Below are positions 26,345 through 36,905 of a stretch of DNA of 64,000 bases, piece after piece. Position numbers and translations under genes: made by a program. Under the pieces are notes generated by a model, which ran no database searches, was not told where the DNA came from, and worked only from the letters and a program-made list of their open reading frames with translations. Location of the stretch: assembly GCA_900550925.1 (NCBI GenBank), contig URTU01000002.1:18972-82971 (forward strand), given 5' to 3'. Within the stretch, counting starts at the first letter, position 1; each line of letters starts with the position of its first letter. Origin of the DNA: an uncultured Alistipes sp. GTDB taxonomy: Bacteria; Bacteroidota; Bacteroidia; Bacteroidales; Rikenellaceae.

Positions 26345-29300
26345 TTATTTTTTTATATATTCGAATATTAATTCCCTATACTTTGTTGCAACATCTGTCA
26401 TAAAATCGTACGCTTGTTGCGGAGTAAAATCTGGATTCAGCTTTTCAAACTTCTCAATCTCCGCTTCTATTTTCTTTGTATAACCCCAATGTGGCCCATG
26501 ATTTTCAGGAACTGGTATCCCATTAATACGTCCGTTGAAATCAAACCCTGCGGCTATTGCGGCTTGAACAGATCTATGATTTTTCATTACCGAGATCGGT
26601 ATAATATGATGTGCCACAAGACCTCTTGTGTTTATCCCCAATTTTGTTCGTAAAGAACTCTTTGCATTCTCCGTTTTTTTAACTATTCTTTCATAGTCAA
26701 TAACCCGATCCGCTGTTTGCGCTACATCAACTGCATGATCAACCGCTTTTGCCGCGTCTACGGCTCGATCTGTAGCCCTTAGTACCTGCGTTGCCCCGGC
26801 CGGCACACCAGGGATAAAAGCTGCTGCCAAATCCCATCCCGCATCTACCCAATGCTCTTTGGCCTTCTGGTGATTGCCTTTAATATGCTGATATGTAGCT
26901 GCACCAACATCATAAACAATGCAAGCAACATCCCAAATTACATCCCAAATCTCACCACTAGGATCTGTCCTGATAATCGGATTCCCGCCGCAATAAGAAT
27001 AGGGACTCGTATTGTACATCTTCTCCGCTAAAGGATCGATCGACAGAAAAATCCCGTCCGTGCCCTGGAAACGCGCCCGCGAATCGTAATAATCAACCCC
27101 AAACGCGTCCTGCAACTCCTTGCCTCCGTACAAGTACGGATTGGCCGACGTTACAAGAGATGCATTCGAATGGCGCAATCCATACGGATAATAGTCATTC
27201 TGTTCGAGAATCGTCCCCGTGGCACTCAATACAACGCGGGTACTGCCCAGATGATCGAATATAAAATACCGCTTATCATATCCGGTATTGGTCTTATATA
27301 TCCGCCCGCCTGACGAGGCTACGCTCTCAAGATCAAGAGTCGAACCATTGCAATTGTATTTGAAAGAACCTATGTAAAAATACCCCTCGCCCGAATCATC
27401 TACAGCCGACAGTTTAGTGCCATCAGCCGCATACGTGTAGCGAACCTTAATATCAGTTCCATCCTGAATTACAGCCGGTAAGTTAAGAAAATTATATGAC
27501 AATTCCAACTCCGCGTCTGATGTAATATTACCGTTCCCATCATACGTAAAACCATTGCGCTGATTCCCTGAATAAGTGAAGTTCATATTATGCGGCTGTA
27601 CCGATGTCCCGTATCGCTTAATGGTAAGCAGATTCGTATTCTTGTCGTAAGTCATGTCCTTTTCGACAAATCGATTCGTAAGAAGCCCATCAACATAATG
27701 GTCCGCATCGGTCAACCGCGAAAGATTATCATATTCAAACGTATAGGTATTTGTATCCTGCCCGCTATGACTCCAACTCCACGAGGAGATATTACCAGTA
27801 TAACTCGGCTGAGACCCAAGATAACCGTCATAATACCTCAACATGTCGGAATAGATCGCCGTATTGCCTCTGGTTACATTATGAGACGTCGGCCACCCCT
27901 GTATATTGTAGTCAAATGTCTCGGATATGGTATTGGCCCCACTGTCGTAGCTTTTGCCGATAAGATGCCCCAAATCATCATAACTGTACCAGACCTCGGA
28001 TACCGATGCTTCACTACCATTCAAAACAGTAATTTCAGACAGTAGGCGATTGCGTTCATCATAATTGAAGGTGTGTGCCACACGATCTTCAATACCATCA
28101 TGAGTATAAGATTGTTGCGTCTGCACTACATTTCCTACGAAATCATATTTATGAGACGTAACAAGTGTACCGTTAAACGGATATTTTTCTATCACCTGTA
28201 TCGGCCGGCCGTTATAATCATAATAATAAGACCGGGTCATGAAGGAATCCCCGCCTAATACCGCAATACGCTCATAGGTTACCTGTCCAGTCGTCCTAAT
28301 ATCATAATCATCAACAATACCCTCAACGGCAATAAATGCTGATGCCGTAGTCGGATAAGTATCATATACCGTCTCTTTTAACAAGATACCAGATGTGCTT
28401 TCAAGAATTGACGGATACGGATTAGACTCGAACATGGCCCGCAAAGAAGCGGCAGTTTCAGATGATGCAAGCATGAACTGCCTAACAGGCCTGTTCAGAT
28501 CATCATACTGGATAAACATCCATTCTCCATCTTCGCGCATATTACCATCCTGAACAGCCACGGAACGCCCAGCCGGATCATATATCAAATATTCGACATC
28601 TTTCCCGGGTAAACGTTTCTCGATTTGACGTCCCAAACCATCATAAGTATAGCGATAACAATATCTGGCTGCATTCTCAGAGTCGATGCTCCAGACCGAA
28701 GTCGACAATAACAGATCACTGCCTTCAGGAGATACAACCCAACCCAACCGACCATACATGTCATACACATAATAGGTATCGGCATATTCACCATTTGGCA
28801 TAAGAGCTCTCGTTAGTATCGTTTTGTCACTCTCTATCAATGTAAAGGTAATCACAGCCGCTCCATCCGCATCAATCACCTTACTACGCCGCAATGATGA
28901 TACAGGATAGTAACCCGAAACGTCCAAGGTATTCGATGGAAGTTGTATTTCAATCTTAAATATGGAATCTGCAGCTACATTCGTTCCATACTCATGTTCG
29001 GTATAATGCCCATCGTCCGAACGGAATACCGCTCCAACATCATAAACCGCATCTATTCTGTTGAGAACCGACGGTGCATATATATTTTCATGATATGCAT
29101 GAAGCGCGTCGGAAGGACCAAACATGTCGGCATAATAGGACTGTTGCTCTGACAACGGACTCTCCGCCATCAGACCTGTCGATATCTCTCTGACATACGG
29201 CAAATATGATTTTGCATCAGCACGACGCATCGGATCATAAACAATCGGCTGTACGATATCCCCGCCATTGTATGCTCCACCTATATTGATTATCTGTTGA

Positions 29301-30628
29301 GGGTAGCCCAGGCCATCATAATAAGTAATATCTTCTATTTTAGACAGTCCTCTTTCAGCAGTGTAAACAATCTTATGTATATAATTGCTGTTGTCTGTTG
29401 TAGAAGCCAACTCTTCCACGACACTAACCATACCCCCCATTTGAGCCCGTCGCGAACCAATAACCGCCCAAACAGTATACTCTCCTTCATCAAACAAATC
29501 AAACGTTATAGGATCGCCCATACCGTCAATCGAGACTCCTGTCGACTCTCCATTACGCAGTAATTGATACGTCACCCCATATTGAGACCCCGATAAAGTC
29601 AACCTGCGCAACGAAGAGTTATATACAGGAGTATACTCCACCAGAGTACCACCTCCTGCTTGCGTGCAAATTAGTGTTGAAGATGACGAGGACTGTAAAT
29701 ACGAATTACTTGTCAATATTTCATCGCTGAAATTAGGCTTACAATATATGACCAACTCTCCACCGACATAATCTATCCGAAACTGTTCATTATCCCATGT
29801 AGTTATGGTTCCGTTGTTTAACGCTTCAAGCCCTGCCGCAAGATCTCCCGCCGACACCGAAACAGCCGGCGTAAAGGCAATGGCCTGCTTACCGCCATTG
29901 CCCGTAAAAGAGACAGACGACATGGACAAAGAATGTACAGCGGCAAAAGCCGGTTTATGAGTCAATGTTACCGTACCGTTCATCTGAACATCAAGCGGCG
30001 TAGCAACCATACGATAGGTCCCGGCTGTTACAGGCAATTCAATGGAAATTGCCGAACCTGTACCTGACCTCCAATCTATCATGGCATTGTCGCGATATAG
30101 ATGATACAATGCATATTTATCCGAACCGCTAAGATTGAATGTTACGTTCTGCATCGGATATATCTCTGCATACGGACTCGTTAATCTATACACTGAAGGG
30201 GCGCGAGTTGACTGGACAAAGGAGATACTGTTGTAAGTTGCCACAAATACTATAGTAATTGTATTACCTGTCGTATTTTCTGCCCAGTCTATATTGATCA
30301 TACCCTCCACATTTCCGGAGTAATCCGACAGGTCGACGGACATCAAATGGTGTCGCAGATCAGTCATGTCAAGTTGTTCCGTTATGCTATTCAGGATATT
30401 GGATGCAGGCGTTGGACCATTAACCGTAAAACGAACCGATACCTGTCCGCCGGTAGAAGGCACCTCCACCATTGATTGATCAAACGATGCAACCGGGACA
30501 TTTATAAAAATTTCATTGGGTTCTCCGCCCGACAAAGGCATAATTGTATTCTCCGGCTGTGCAAAGCATCTGTGTCCAAACAATACTGCAACTGCAAAGA
30601 ATATCGGATATATATATTTCAGTTTCAT
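26345..30628 (-). CDS. RHS-repeat toxin, second protein of module 1, AHH nuclease tip
   Basis: 1427 aa. Signal peptide MKLKYIYPIFFAVAVLFGHR, cut near FAQ. About 30-400 are Bacteroidetes beta-sandwich-like repeats; about 415-490 is a DUF6443-like region (YYDGLGYPQQIINIGGAYNG). YD/RHS repeats follow (YDGLGRQIEKRLPG, YDYNGRPIQVIEKYP, YDNLSRLTDADHYV) up to the RHS core (DYYDSRARF, SPYSYCGGNPIIRTDPSG, ending about 1225). The variable tip is residues 1226-1427: a linker helix region, an Ala/Asp-rich helix, and an AHH-type nuclease motif LVAHHIIPISVMKNH (AHH at 1339-1341) with a later H in NHGPHWG. The start overlaps the preceding gene (ATGA). Confidence 0.88.
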   Translation of the reverse strand: MKLKYIYPIFFAVAVLFGHRCFAQPENTIMPLSGGEPNEIFINVPVASFDQSMVEVPSTGGQVSVRFTVNGPTPASNILNSITEQLDMTDLRHHLMSVDLSDYSGNVEGMINIDWAENTTGNTITIVFVATYNSISFVQSTRAPSVYRLTSPYAEIYPMQNVTFNLSGSDKYALYHLYRDNAMIDWRSGTGSAISIELPVTAGTYRMVATPLDVQMNGTVTLTHKPAFAAVHSLSMSSVSFTGNGGKQAIAFTPAVSVSAGDLAAGLEALNNGTITTWDNEQFRIDYVGGELVIYCKPNFSDEILTSNSYLQSSSSSTLICTQAGGGTLVEYTPVYNSSLRRLTLSGSQYGVTYQLLRNGESTGVSIDGMGDPITFDLFDEGEYTVWAVIGSRRAQMGGMVSVVEELASTTDNSNYIHKIVYTAERGLSKIEDITYYDGLGYPQQIINIGGAYNGGDIVQPIVYDPMRRADAKSYLPYVREISTGLMAESPLSEQQSYYADMFGPSDALHAYHENIYAPSVLNRIDAVYDVGAVFRSDDGHYTEHEYGTNVAADSIFKIEIQLPSNTLDVSGYYPVSSLRRSKVIDADGAAVITFTLIESDKTILTRALMPNGEYADTYYVYDMYGRLGWVVSPEGSDLLLSTSVWSIDSENAARYCYRYTYDGLGRQIEKRLPGKDVEYLIYDPAGRSVAVQDGNMREDGEWMFIQYDDLNRPVRQFMLASSETAASLRAMFESNPYPSILESTSGILLKETVYDTYPTTASAFIAVEGIVDDYDIRTTGQVTYERIAVLGGDSFMTRSYYYDYNGRPIQVIEKYPFNGTLVTSHKYDFVGNVVQTQQSYTHDGIEDRVAHTFNYDERNRLLSEITVLNGSEASVSEVWYSYDDLGHLIGKSYDSGANTISETFDYNIQGWPTSHNVTRGNTAIYSDMLRYYDGYLGSQPSYTGNISSWSWSHSGQDTNTYTFEYDNLSRLTDADHYVDGLLTNRFVEKDMTYDKNTNLLTIKRYGTSVQPHNMNFTYSGNQRNGFTYDGNGNITSDAELELSYNFLNLPAVIQDGTDIKVRYTYAADGTKLSAVDDSGEGYFYIGSFKYNCNGSTLDLESVASSGGRIYKTNTGYDKRYFIFDHLGSTRVVLSATGTILEQNDYYPYGLRHSNASLVTSANPYLYGGKELQDAFGVDYYDSRARFQGTDGIFLSIDPLAEKMYNTSPYSYCGGNPIIRTDPSGEIWDVIWDVACIVYDVGAATYQHIKGNHQKAKEHWVDAGWDLAAAFIPGVPAGATQVLRATDRAVDAAKAVDHAVDVAQTADRVIDYERIVKKTENAKSSLRTKLGINTRGLVAHHIIPISVMKNHRSVQAAIAAGFDFNGRINGIPVPENHGPHWGYTKKIEAEIEKFEKLNPDFTPQQAYDFMTDVATKYRELIFEYIKK

Positions 30629-33600
30629 GATTCAGTATTTTGAGTAGCTGTTGAATAAATATATTTTGTTATGGGATTTGCTTGGTCATCCGATATGCGT
30701 GTAATCCGCCCAGACCTATCATAGTCATATTCGATCTTTCTGCCAGATGGATCGGTCTGGGAAACTAGATTCCCATTATCGTCATACTCGAAGGTTGTAA
30801 CAGAGGCTTCAGGCAGACCTTCACGAATAACCGATGCGGGTATAATCGGCTGAACAGGTCTTTCGAACAAATTGCCATACGCCTCATCTAAAGCTTCTAT
30901 CTGGGAATTAGACGCATTCTCCACTCTCATCGTAACCCCGAACTTATTCCAGAAATATGTAGTATAAATGCCATTACGGTTTTCACTCTGACATACATTT
31001 CCGTTAATATCATACGTATATTTTTCATCTATATACCATTGATTGGTTTGTACATCAAGCCGTCGGATCTCAACAGGCAACACATTCTCACTCAAAACCG
31101 CATATATTATACTGTCCCGGCCGACAATATACTCCGTTGGATCCACCGTTGCCGTTGGATAAAGCACTGTTCGGGTAATCGAAAGAGGATACTGCATATA
31201 ATTGAACTCAACCATTTTTTGTTCAATGGCTGTCGCCGGATTATCCCGATCGGGATATGTATAAATCACACAATCCAATCCTCCGTCACTTCTCGAAACA
31301 GACATTCGCCGTACCTGTCCATATTCATTGTAAGTATACCGTATAGTTTGTTCTACTCCATCCAAAATAGATATTTTTGAGGTTTGCAGTCTGTTTGCAA
31401 ATAATTCAGGAACCTCGCGGACTCCCTCCGAAACATATACCGGACGAGACACATTCTCTGATACGAATGTGTTATAAATCATCGAATCACTCCTGACAAT
31501 ACTGTCATTGGCATATATCTCCTGTTTGAGTAACTTGCCGCGGAATGCCTGCAGAGAAGTGGCCGGTGTCAAAAGATTAAATAAAGCCGTCTCATTAGGG
31601 ATATTATCCAAAATCATTGGGTAGATAACATTGCCATATATCCGCATACAACCAACTCTTTCAACAAGCGTAGAGGCGAACATATTGGGTAGAGTCTCGT
31701 ATGTCTCATAATAATAAACGTTTTTACTGCTATCGGGCAAAATCTCCTCAACCCGCGAATATTCGATATCAATATCGTTACTGGAAATCAACGGCCTGTA
31801 TGCAGAATACACCATCTGAGGAGTATACCCATTCCAGTCTCCAGTATATTGTACCTGGTATCTCGGGAACTGCAACTCAATTCCGCTGCTGGTTGTCCCG
31901 TCAGCCAAAACATATTCATAAGACCGGCTGTCAAGTACCGAACCATCGGAATCATAGTTGACAATCCTCGAAACACGCACACCTCCACCTATTTGCGGCT
32001 CGGAACTGATATCACTAAGATACGGAACAAACATACTCCCATAATCTCGCTTAACTGTTCTGCCATAATCTCGCGGCTCATATGAAAAAATGGTATAGCC
32101 CCCCGTAGGATACGTGACTTTATGCAAAGTTCCGATCTGAGAATAATTAGCATCGGGATTTCGTCCCGAATACAAGGTCTCCGTATAGTCTCCTTCCTCG
32201 AAATCAGCATCCTGAATATAACTGGTAGCATATTTTACAGTATGATTATTTCCTCCCTTATAGAAACCATAATGATCAATGGCATACGTTCCAAACGGCG
32301 GAAGTGACATATTGTCAACCATATTATAGTCAAAACTGTATCGTCCCAAAGAAGAACTTACAGACTGCAAAAACGGGACGCTGTTACTCGCACTGGAAAT
32401 CGTTGCATAATCCATCGTTATGGTTTCATCTGAATTCACTATGTGGATCGATTCCAATAATGGGGCAACATCATTGCGCTGAAGAGACGAAATCCCCATA
32501 TTTTCATTTACATATTTTCCAAGAGGCCGATTATCAGTATATGTAAATTCCGCAACCGTTGTACCATCAACCATAATCCCGACAAGTTGCGACGTCTGCA
32601 TGCGTGCAACAGCCGACTTCTCCGTTTCCGACTCGAAATTATTTGAATCAAGCCCGCTGGCAAAGACCCACGAACTAGGAGATGAATTGATTACTCGCCG
32701 TTGGACATTCGTCTCATTATATATAAAATCAATGGTACGTCCATTAGGCGCTATGATTTTTGTTAATTTCCACGCAACGATAGTGCCATTCAGCCGTTGT
32801 GTTTTATCATCTATACGATCTATCTCCGCCTGTGAAATATTGCGATCTGTATTTACCAAATGCATTTTGTCCAAAGAACCAGATCCGTCACCTACCACTA
32901 CCGATTGTCCATCATAAACTATATCGTCGTCTCCAAAATAATATCGATAGCCATCTCCGGTCGTGATGACAAACTGAGAATAGGCATATAAAATGGAATT
33001 TTCTCCTGTCTGCTTTTTCATATTGGACTGGATACGATAAGATTCACTGTTATCCGAGCAATTATAGACATGATACTCTCCATCCTCATACAACTTCTGA
33101 AATTCTCCCGTATGCCCCATAAACGAAAATCTGTACACATCCGTCTCAACATCACAACGTCTACCGTCACTTACCGTATACAAGAATAATCGACCTCCTG
33201 TCATTGATGATTGGGCCCCCATAAACGCACACGCATATTCCGTAGTATTAACAGAAGATGGCGATGCCAGATCTTCTATCCCGTAACACTGAACCAACAC
33301 TTCTCGCCAACCTGTGGACGGATTGTTAATGATAATACTATAATTACCTCCAATATCGTCCGGTATACCTCGCACTTCACGGGTAATACACCCTCCAACA
33401 TTCAAATGCCATTCGGCTCCCAATACGCCGGGCTGCATTGACGGCTTTAAACCATTCGATGAATAATCAAGCGAAACAGGGATCTCAAAATCTTTATCCT
33501 TATATACATAAATTGGAATAGAGACACTCACCGCTCCTGTATACAACGAAGGCCTATCGACTCCGTAACGCGTAAAATCCCAGGCATCAGCCGTAGGCAA

Positions 33601-33699
33601 ATCGGGATCTATCGCAAGTTCTATTTGTGCTAACGACATCTCCGGGCTCAAAAAAGCCAACGATACCGCAACAATCCACGATAAAAGAAACTTCTTCAT
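30625..33699 (-). CDS. RHS protein A of module 1 (no toxin tip)
   Basis: 1024 aa. Signal peptide MKKFLLSWIVAVSLAFLSPE, cut after LAQ. The first part has WDFTRYGVDRPSLYTGAVSV and IPVSLDYSSNGLKPSMQPGV, then LGAEWHLNVGGCITREVRG, an N-terminal domain shared with the RHS A protein at 50456. The C-terminus carries YD-type repeats (EYDDNGNLVSQTDPSG, DYDRSGRITRISDD) and stops without core or toxin. It ends inside the start codon of the toxin-bearing partner, so the two are probably made as a pair, perhaps forming one shell from two chains. It begins 43 bp after gspF on the same strand. Confidence 0.82.
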   Translation of the reverse strand: MKKFLLSWIVAVSLAFLSPEMSLAQIELAIDPDLPTADAWDFTRYGVDRPSLYTGAVSVSIPIYVYKDKDFEIPVSLDYSSNGLKPSMQPGVLGAEWHLNVGGCITREVRGIPDDIGGNYSIIINNPSTGWREVLVQCYGIEDLASPSSVNTTEYACAFMGAQSSMTGGRLFLYTVSDGRRCDVETDVYRFSFMGHTGEFQKLYEDGEYHVYNCSDNSESYRIQSNMKKQTGENSILYAYSQFVITTGDGYRYYFGDDDIVYDGQSVVVGDGSGSLDKMHLVNTDRNISQAEIDRIDDKTQRLNGTIVAWKLTKIIAPNGRTIDFIYNETNVQRRVINSSPSSWVFASGLDSNNFESETEKSAVARMQTSQLVGIMVDGTTVAEFTYTDNRPLGKYVNENMGISSLQRNDVAPLLESIHIVNSDETITMDYATISSASNSVPFLQSVSSSLGRYSFDYNMVDNMSLPPFGTYAIDHYGFYKGGNNHTVKYATSYIQDADFEEGDYTETLYSGRNPDANYSQIGTLHKVTYPTGGYTIFSYEPRDYGRTVKRDYGSMFVPYLSDISSEPQIGGGVRVSRIVNYDSDGSVLDSRSYEYVLADGTTSSGIELQFPRYQVQYTGDWNGYTPQMVYSAYRPLISSNDIDIEYSRVEEILPDSSKNVYYYETYETLPNMFASTLVERVGCMRIYGNVIYPMILDNIPNETALFNLLTPATSLQAFRGKLLKQEIYANDSIVRSDSMIYNTFVSENVSRPVYVSEGVREVPELFANRLQTSKISILDGVEQTIRYTYNEYGQVRRMSVSRSDGGLDCVIYTYPDRDNPATAIEQKMVEFNYMQYPLSITRTVLYPTATVDPTEYIVGRDSIIYAVLSENVLPVEIRRLDVQTNQWYIDEKYTYDINGNVCQSENRNGIYTTYFWNKFGVTMRVENASNSQIEALDEAYGNLFERPVQPIIPASVIREGLPEASVTTFEYDDNGNLVSQTDPSGRKIEYDYDRSGRITRISDDQANPITKYIYSTATQNTES

Positions 33700-33742
33700 A
33701 AATTGAGGTTTAGTAGGTTAGATAATAGGTTATTTATTGTAA

Positions 33743-34795
33743 TCAGCCCATGATCCCGCCCAAACGGCACATGGGTAAATACATCGATACGAGCACAACC
33801 GCCACAAGCACCCCAACCAACAATATCAAAATCGGTTCAAGTATTGTCCCCAACCGTCTGATACCATGTTCCAGCTCGTCGGTCAGCGAATCTCCCTGCC
33901 GCCGCAACATCTCACGCAAACGATTCGTCTGTTCGCCAACACGTATCAACGACGTAAACCGACGATCATACAGATCCGGATAGTGCGATAACGCCTCGAA
34001 AAACGAGTGTCCCTGTTCAAGCATGGCGGCAATCTGCCGGAGTGACAGACGATACGGACAATTCTTCATGGCTCCGGACACCATCTCCACGCCCGTAAGC
34101 AACGGTATTCCCGAAGTGCACAGCAGATCAAGCAATTTGCAGATTCGTGCCGTATTGCTCTTCTTTATCATGCCTCCTATTAACGGAATCCGGAGTAACA
34201 GACGACCCACTCTGTTCTGAAACCTGTCGTTATCTCTGTTATGTCCATACAATACCACCAAACATACGGCCGTCGCAATACCAACAAGCAGATACCGTGG
34301 AAACACCTCGGCAAATGCTATCATCCGACGCGTCAGTCCGGGCAAGTCTCCGCCCATACGCATATAAACCTGCTCGAACATCGGGACAACAACCGTCATC
34401 ATGAAGGCCATAACCGCTGTCGCCATACACACAACCACTATCGGATAGCTGACCGCAGACGAGACCATACGGCGTTGAGCAATACGTTTGTGATAATATT
34501 CCGACAGGAACGCCAGCGCCTCGGAAAGCCGGCCCGTACGTTCTCCTATATCAACCACGCTGCAATCCAGAGCCGGGAAACTCCCGACTACATACATGGC
34601 CTGCTTCAGCGAACTGCCCTCGACTATCCGTCTGTAAAGATTCTCAAGCTGACTCTTCACCACTCCGTTTTGCTCGGAATCTATCAACAGTACAAAAGCA
34701 TTCGAGAAGTCGATCCCTGCACTCAGCAATGCATTCAACTCTCCGTACAGCATTTCACGTCGCGAATCACTCAGTTTCTCCCTACTCATATCCAT
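33743..34795 (-). CDS. gspF: Type II secretion inner-membrane protein F
   Basis: 350 aa polytopic protein of the GspF/PilC family. Two repeated T2SSF domains are visible: YRRIVEGSSLKQAMYVVGSF with membrane helix near 115-140, and a second copy LDLLCTSGIPLLTGVEMVSGAM ... AAMLEQGHSFFEALSHYPDL with a C-terminal helix (ILILLVGVLVAVVLVSMYLP). It forms the inner-membrane platform and touches the ATPase. The gene overlaps the upstream pseudopilin by 14 bp. It is the last apparatus gene before RHS module 1. Confidence 0.92.
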   Translation of the reverse strand: MDMSREKLSDSRREMLYGELNALLSAGIDFSNAFVLLIDSEQNGVVKSQLENLYRRIVEGSSLKQAMYVVGSFPALDCSVVDIGERTGRLSEALAFLSEYYHKRIAQRRMVSSAVSYPIVVVCMATAVMAFMMTVVVPMFEQVYMRMGGDLPGLTRRMIAFAEVFPRYLLVGIATAVCLVVLYGHNRDNDRFQNRVGRLLLRIPLIGGMIKKSNTARICKLLDLLCTSGIPLLTGVEMVSGAMKNCPYRLSLRQIAAMLEQGHSFFEALSHYPDLYDRRFTSLIRVGEQTNRLREMLRRQGDSLTDELEHGIRRLGTILEPILILLVGVLVAVVLVSMYLPMCRLGGIMG

Positions 34796-35357
34796 ACCCC
34801 CTTTCTATCCGCTCAATCATCTGGTCGTACACAATCTCATCGGAATACTCTACAGCAAAACTCAAGGTTAACATTCGCCCATCCGCACAGAGCTCCGCGC
34901 ACAATCTCTCCCGATCATCATCTTCACTCACATACAGTCCCGCCACCTCCCTCAACAAGGTGTCGACAAACGAACCGTTACAATATGTCAATACCGAATC
35001 GGCCAGAATCAAGGCGGTTTCGCACCCACTGCGATACATAAATATCTCATGCCCGAAATCCATGACACTGTCAACGGCAACTGCAGCCGTCCCCAGCCGC
35101 ATAATCCCCTCACGCAATCTCCCCGCTTTATACATCTCCTCAACTCGCCCCGTCTGCAGCCGCATGAAAAGCCCCAGACCATTCATTATCGCAAGGAATA
35201 TGATCCCCATCACAACCATCACGATCACCGTTTCGACAAGAGTCGATCCGTACATCGTCAATGTGAAGCGCCATCGACAAACATCCGCGCCGAGCGACCG
35301 ACGTGATCCCGAACGGCCATTTCGCCTTGATTTCATATTTTGCTTTTCTACACACAT
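34782..35357 (-). CDS. Type II pseudopilin, GspJ-like
   Basis: 191 aa. The prepilin cut site is MYG|STLVETVIVMVVM: Gly37 at -1, Ser38 at +1 and Glu42 at +5, followed by about 20 hydrophobic residues. The leader is long (37 residues) and very basic if the ATG at 35357 is used; the Met at codon 8 would shorten it. The C-terminal domain (about 90-185) is globular, with acidic and Cys-containing stretches. Large minor pseudopilins near gspI are usually GspJ, hence the tentative letter. Confidence 0.75.
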   Translation of the reverse strand: MCVEKQNMKSRRNGRSGSRRSLGADVCRWRFTLTMYGSTLVETVIVMVVMGIIFLAIMNGLGLFMRLQTGRVEEMYKAGRLREGIMRLGTAAVAVDSVMDFGHEIFMYRSGCETALILADSVLTYCNGSFVDTLLREVAGLYVSEDDDRERLCAELCADGRMLTLSFAVEYSDEIVYDQMIERIERGYGYE

Positions 35358-35361
35358 GCCG

Positions 35362-35703
35362 TCATTGCCAACACTCCACTATTTCGGAATATGTTATCCT
35401 TTCATTACCGGCCTCGATCTCGATATGCACCACAACCACATCGTCCAAATCACGATAATACTCTATTAGCACCTTAGCTTTCCCATTACCATACCGTTCC
35501 AGATATTCACCCGCCGGCCACACTCCCGTAGTATATTTTTCCCGTGCCCTCGAAAGACAAATCTCCGCCTCAATCATATCAACCTCATTTCTACCCGTCA
35601 CCGTAAGCCTGGGCAGCAACTCGAGCGACACCGCAAAGATCACCATGAACAGTATCGACGCCACGATCGTCTCAACAAGCGTTGATCCCTTCACTCGACA
35701 CAT
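35362..35703 (-). CDS. Type II pseudopilin, GspI-like
   Basis: 113 aa, with a very short leader MCRVKG|STLVETIVASILF: Gly6 at -1 and Glu11 at +5. The mature N-terminus is nearly identical to that of the GspJ-like protein (STLVET), suggesting a recent common origin or joint assembly. Small size and position between the K-like and J-like genes fit GspI, which with J and K makes the pseudopilus tip. It overlaps the K-like gene by 13 bp. Confidence 0.78.
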   Translation of the reverse strand: MCRVKGSTLVETIVASILFMVIFAVSLELLPRLTVTGRNEVDMIEAEICLSRAREKYTTGVWPAGEYLERYGNGKAKVLIEYYRDLDDVVVVHIEIEAGNERITYSEIVECWQ

Positions 35704-36905
35704 AGCGCCTCCTTTCTATGGCTGTGCCCATCCACAATCCACATCGGGACGGCTGTAACCGGATTCTCCAGTAAAGTCACATCATACAGCATGTTTTTAT
35801 AATACCCCTGCGCAGAGAAATATACCGCCGACTTTAAACATGCATATCCCGTTACAATACCCTGCAACTGAGCGACCCCGTCGACATAAACCAGTCCTCG
35901 CACACGTGACGAACGTGCCTGCCTGTAATTGGCCGTCGGTGGAACATGCTCCACCGTATCGCGAACTATCACATATCCATTAACTACGGCACGATCTCCC
36001 AATTCAGCATAGCTTTGCGAATAGACTCCTGAAGGATACTGCAATATTGCCCTTGGTTCCACGATGACCGTATCGCGGGCAATGATCTGCACCGAGACAG
36101 AAGCTCCGGCTCCAACCGACACCTTTTTCGCACAAACCACCACATTGCGCAACCGGCATGTCGAATCTATACGGATCTCCTCCCCAAAAACAACAACAGG
36201 ACCGGATAAACAGCATGACATCAGATCGTTCTCATCGCTTCGCAAATAGAGCACCGTGTCACTTAAAAACGGGATAGCAATACTGTCAGAAATTATCGGT
36301 TCCGCCGCATACTCCCTTAGCAACAGTTGTCGGACTCGCTTCACGGCCATCTCATCAGGGTATGGGAGCGATTGTTCACTCCGCACGACCGCATTTTGCG
36401 GGACCGGTTCTCCTCGATAATACTCCGTTCCCATACGACCGTATGCCAGTCCGTTCTGCGGCAAAGCCAGCATTCCGTGCAAACGGCTGTCTCCGGCAAC
36501 AGTCAATGCCACATTGTTATCCGAACAATACAACGTCTTGTCGGCCTCCGGTTCGACACCAGCAATACGGCAAGTACGAATCAATGAGTCCCCGGAGGTA
36601 ATCTTAACCAGTTCATACACCCCCCACGGGACAACCTCGACATATACCGACGAGCGCGGCAACGAATCATACAGCCTAAAACCTGCCGCATCAAGCAAAC
36701 ACGTATCATCCGGATGAAGCCTATAAAGAGTCCATGCCGACTCGACATCTGCACGAGCCTGTCTCAAACGAGTTTTGTGCAATACGGACATCTGTTCCTG
36801 ATCCCACAGCATCAATAACCCGAGCATCCCGACTGCAATAACCATTGTCGCCACTATTGCCGTCGGAAGCACACTGCCCCGAATATGCAAACTTCCTATC
36901 GACAT
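35691..36905 (-). CDS. Pseudopilin-like protein with beta-helix domain (GspK position)
   Basis: 404 aa. It begins with a prepilin-like segment IRG|SVLPTAIVATMVIAVGM (Gly10 at -1); position +5 is Thr15, not Glu, as is usual for GspK, which lacks Glu5. After a coiled region there are beta-rich rungs (SCCLSGPVVVFGEEIRIDS, LRNVVVCAKKVSVGAGASVS, VIVEPRAILQ, DRAVVNGYVIV) that read like a polymer-forming, bactofilin-like or PilX-like beta-helix. GspK itself has an alpha-domain, so this would be a structurally different tip protein. The function is inferred from position. Confidence 0.6.
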   Translation of the reverse strand: MSIGSLHIRGSVLPTAIVATMVIAVGMLGLLMLWDQEQMSVLHKTRLRQARADVESAWTLYRLHPDDTCLLDAAGFRLYDSLPRSSVYVEVVPWGVYELVKITSGDSLIRTCRIAGVEPEADKTLYCSDNNVALTVAGDSRLHGMLALPQNGLAYGRMGTEYYRGEPVPQNAVVRSEQSLPYPDEMAVKRVRQLLLREYAAEPIISDSIAIPFLSDTVLYLRSDENDLMSCCLSGPVVVFGEEIRIDSTCRLRNVVVCAKKVSVGAGASVSVQIIARDTVIVEPRAILQYPSGVYSQSYAELGDRAVVNGYVIVRDTVEHVPPTANYRQARSSRVRGLVYVDGVAQLQGIVTGYACLKSAVYFSAQGYYKNMLYDVTLLENPVTAVPMWIVDGHSHRKEALCVE

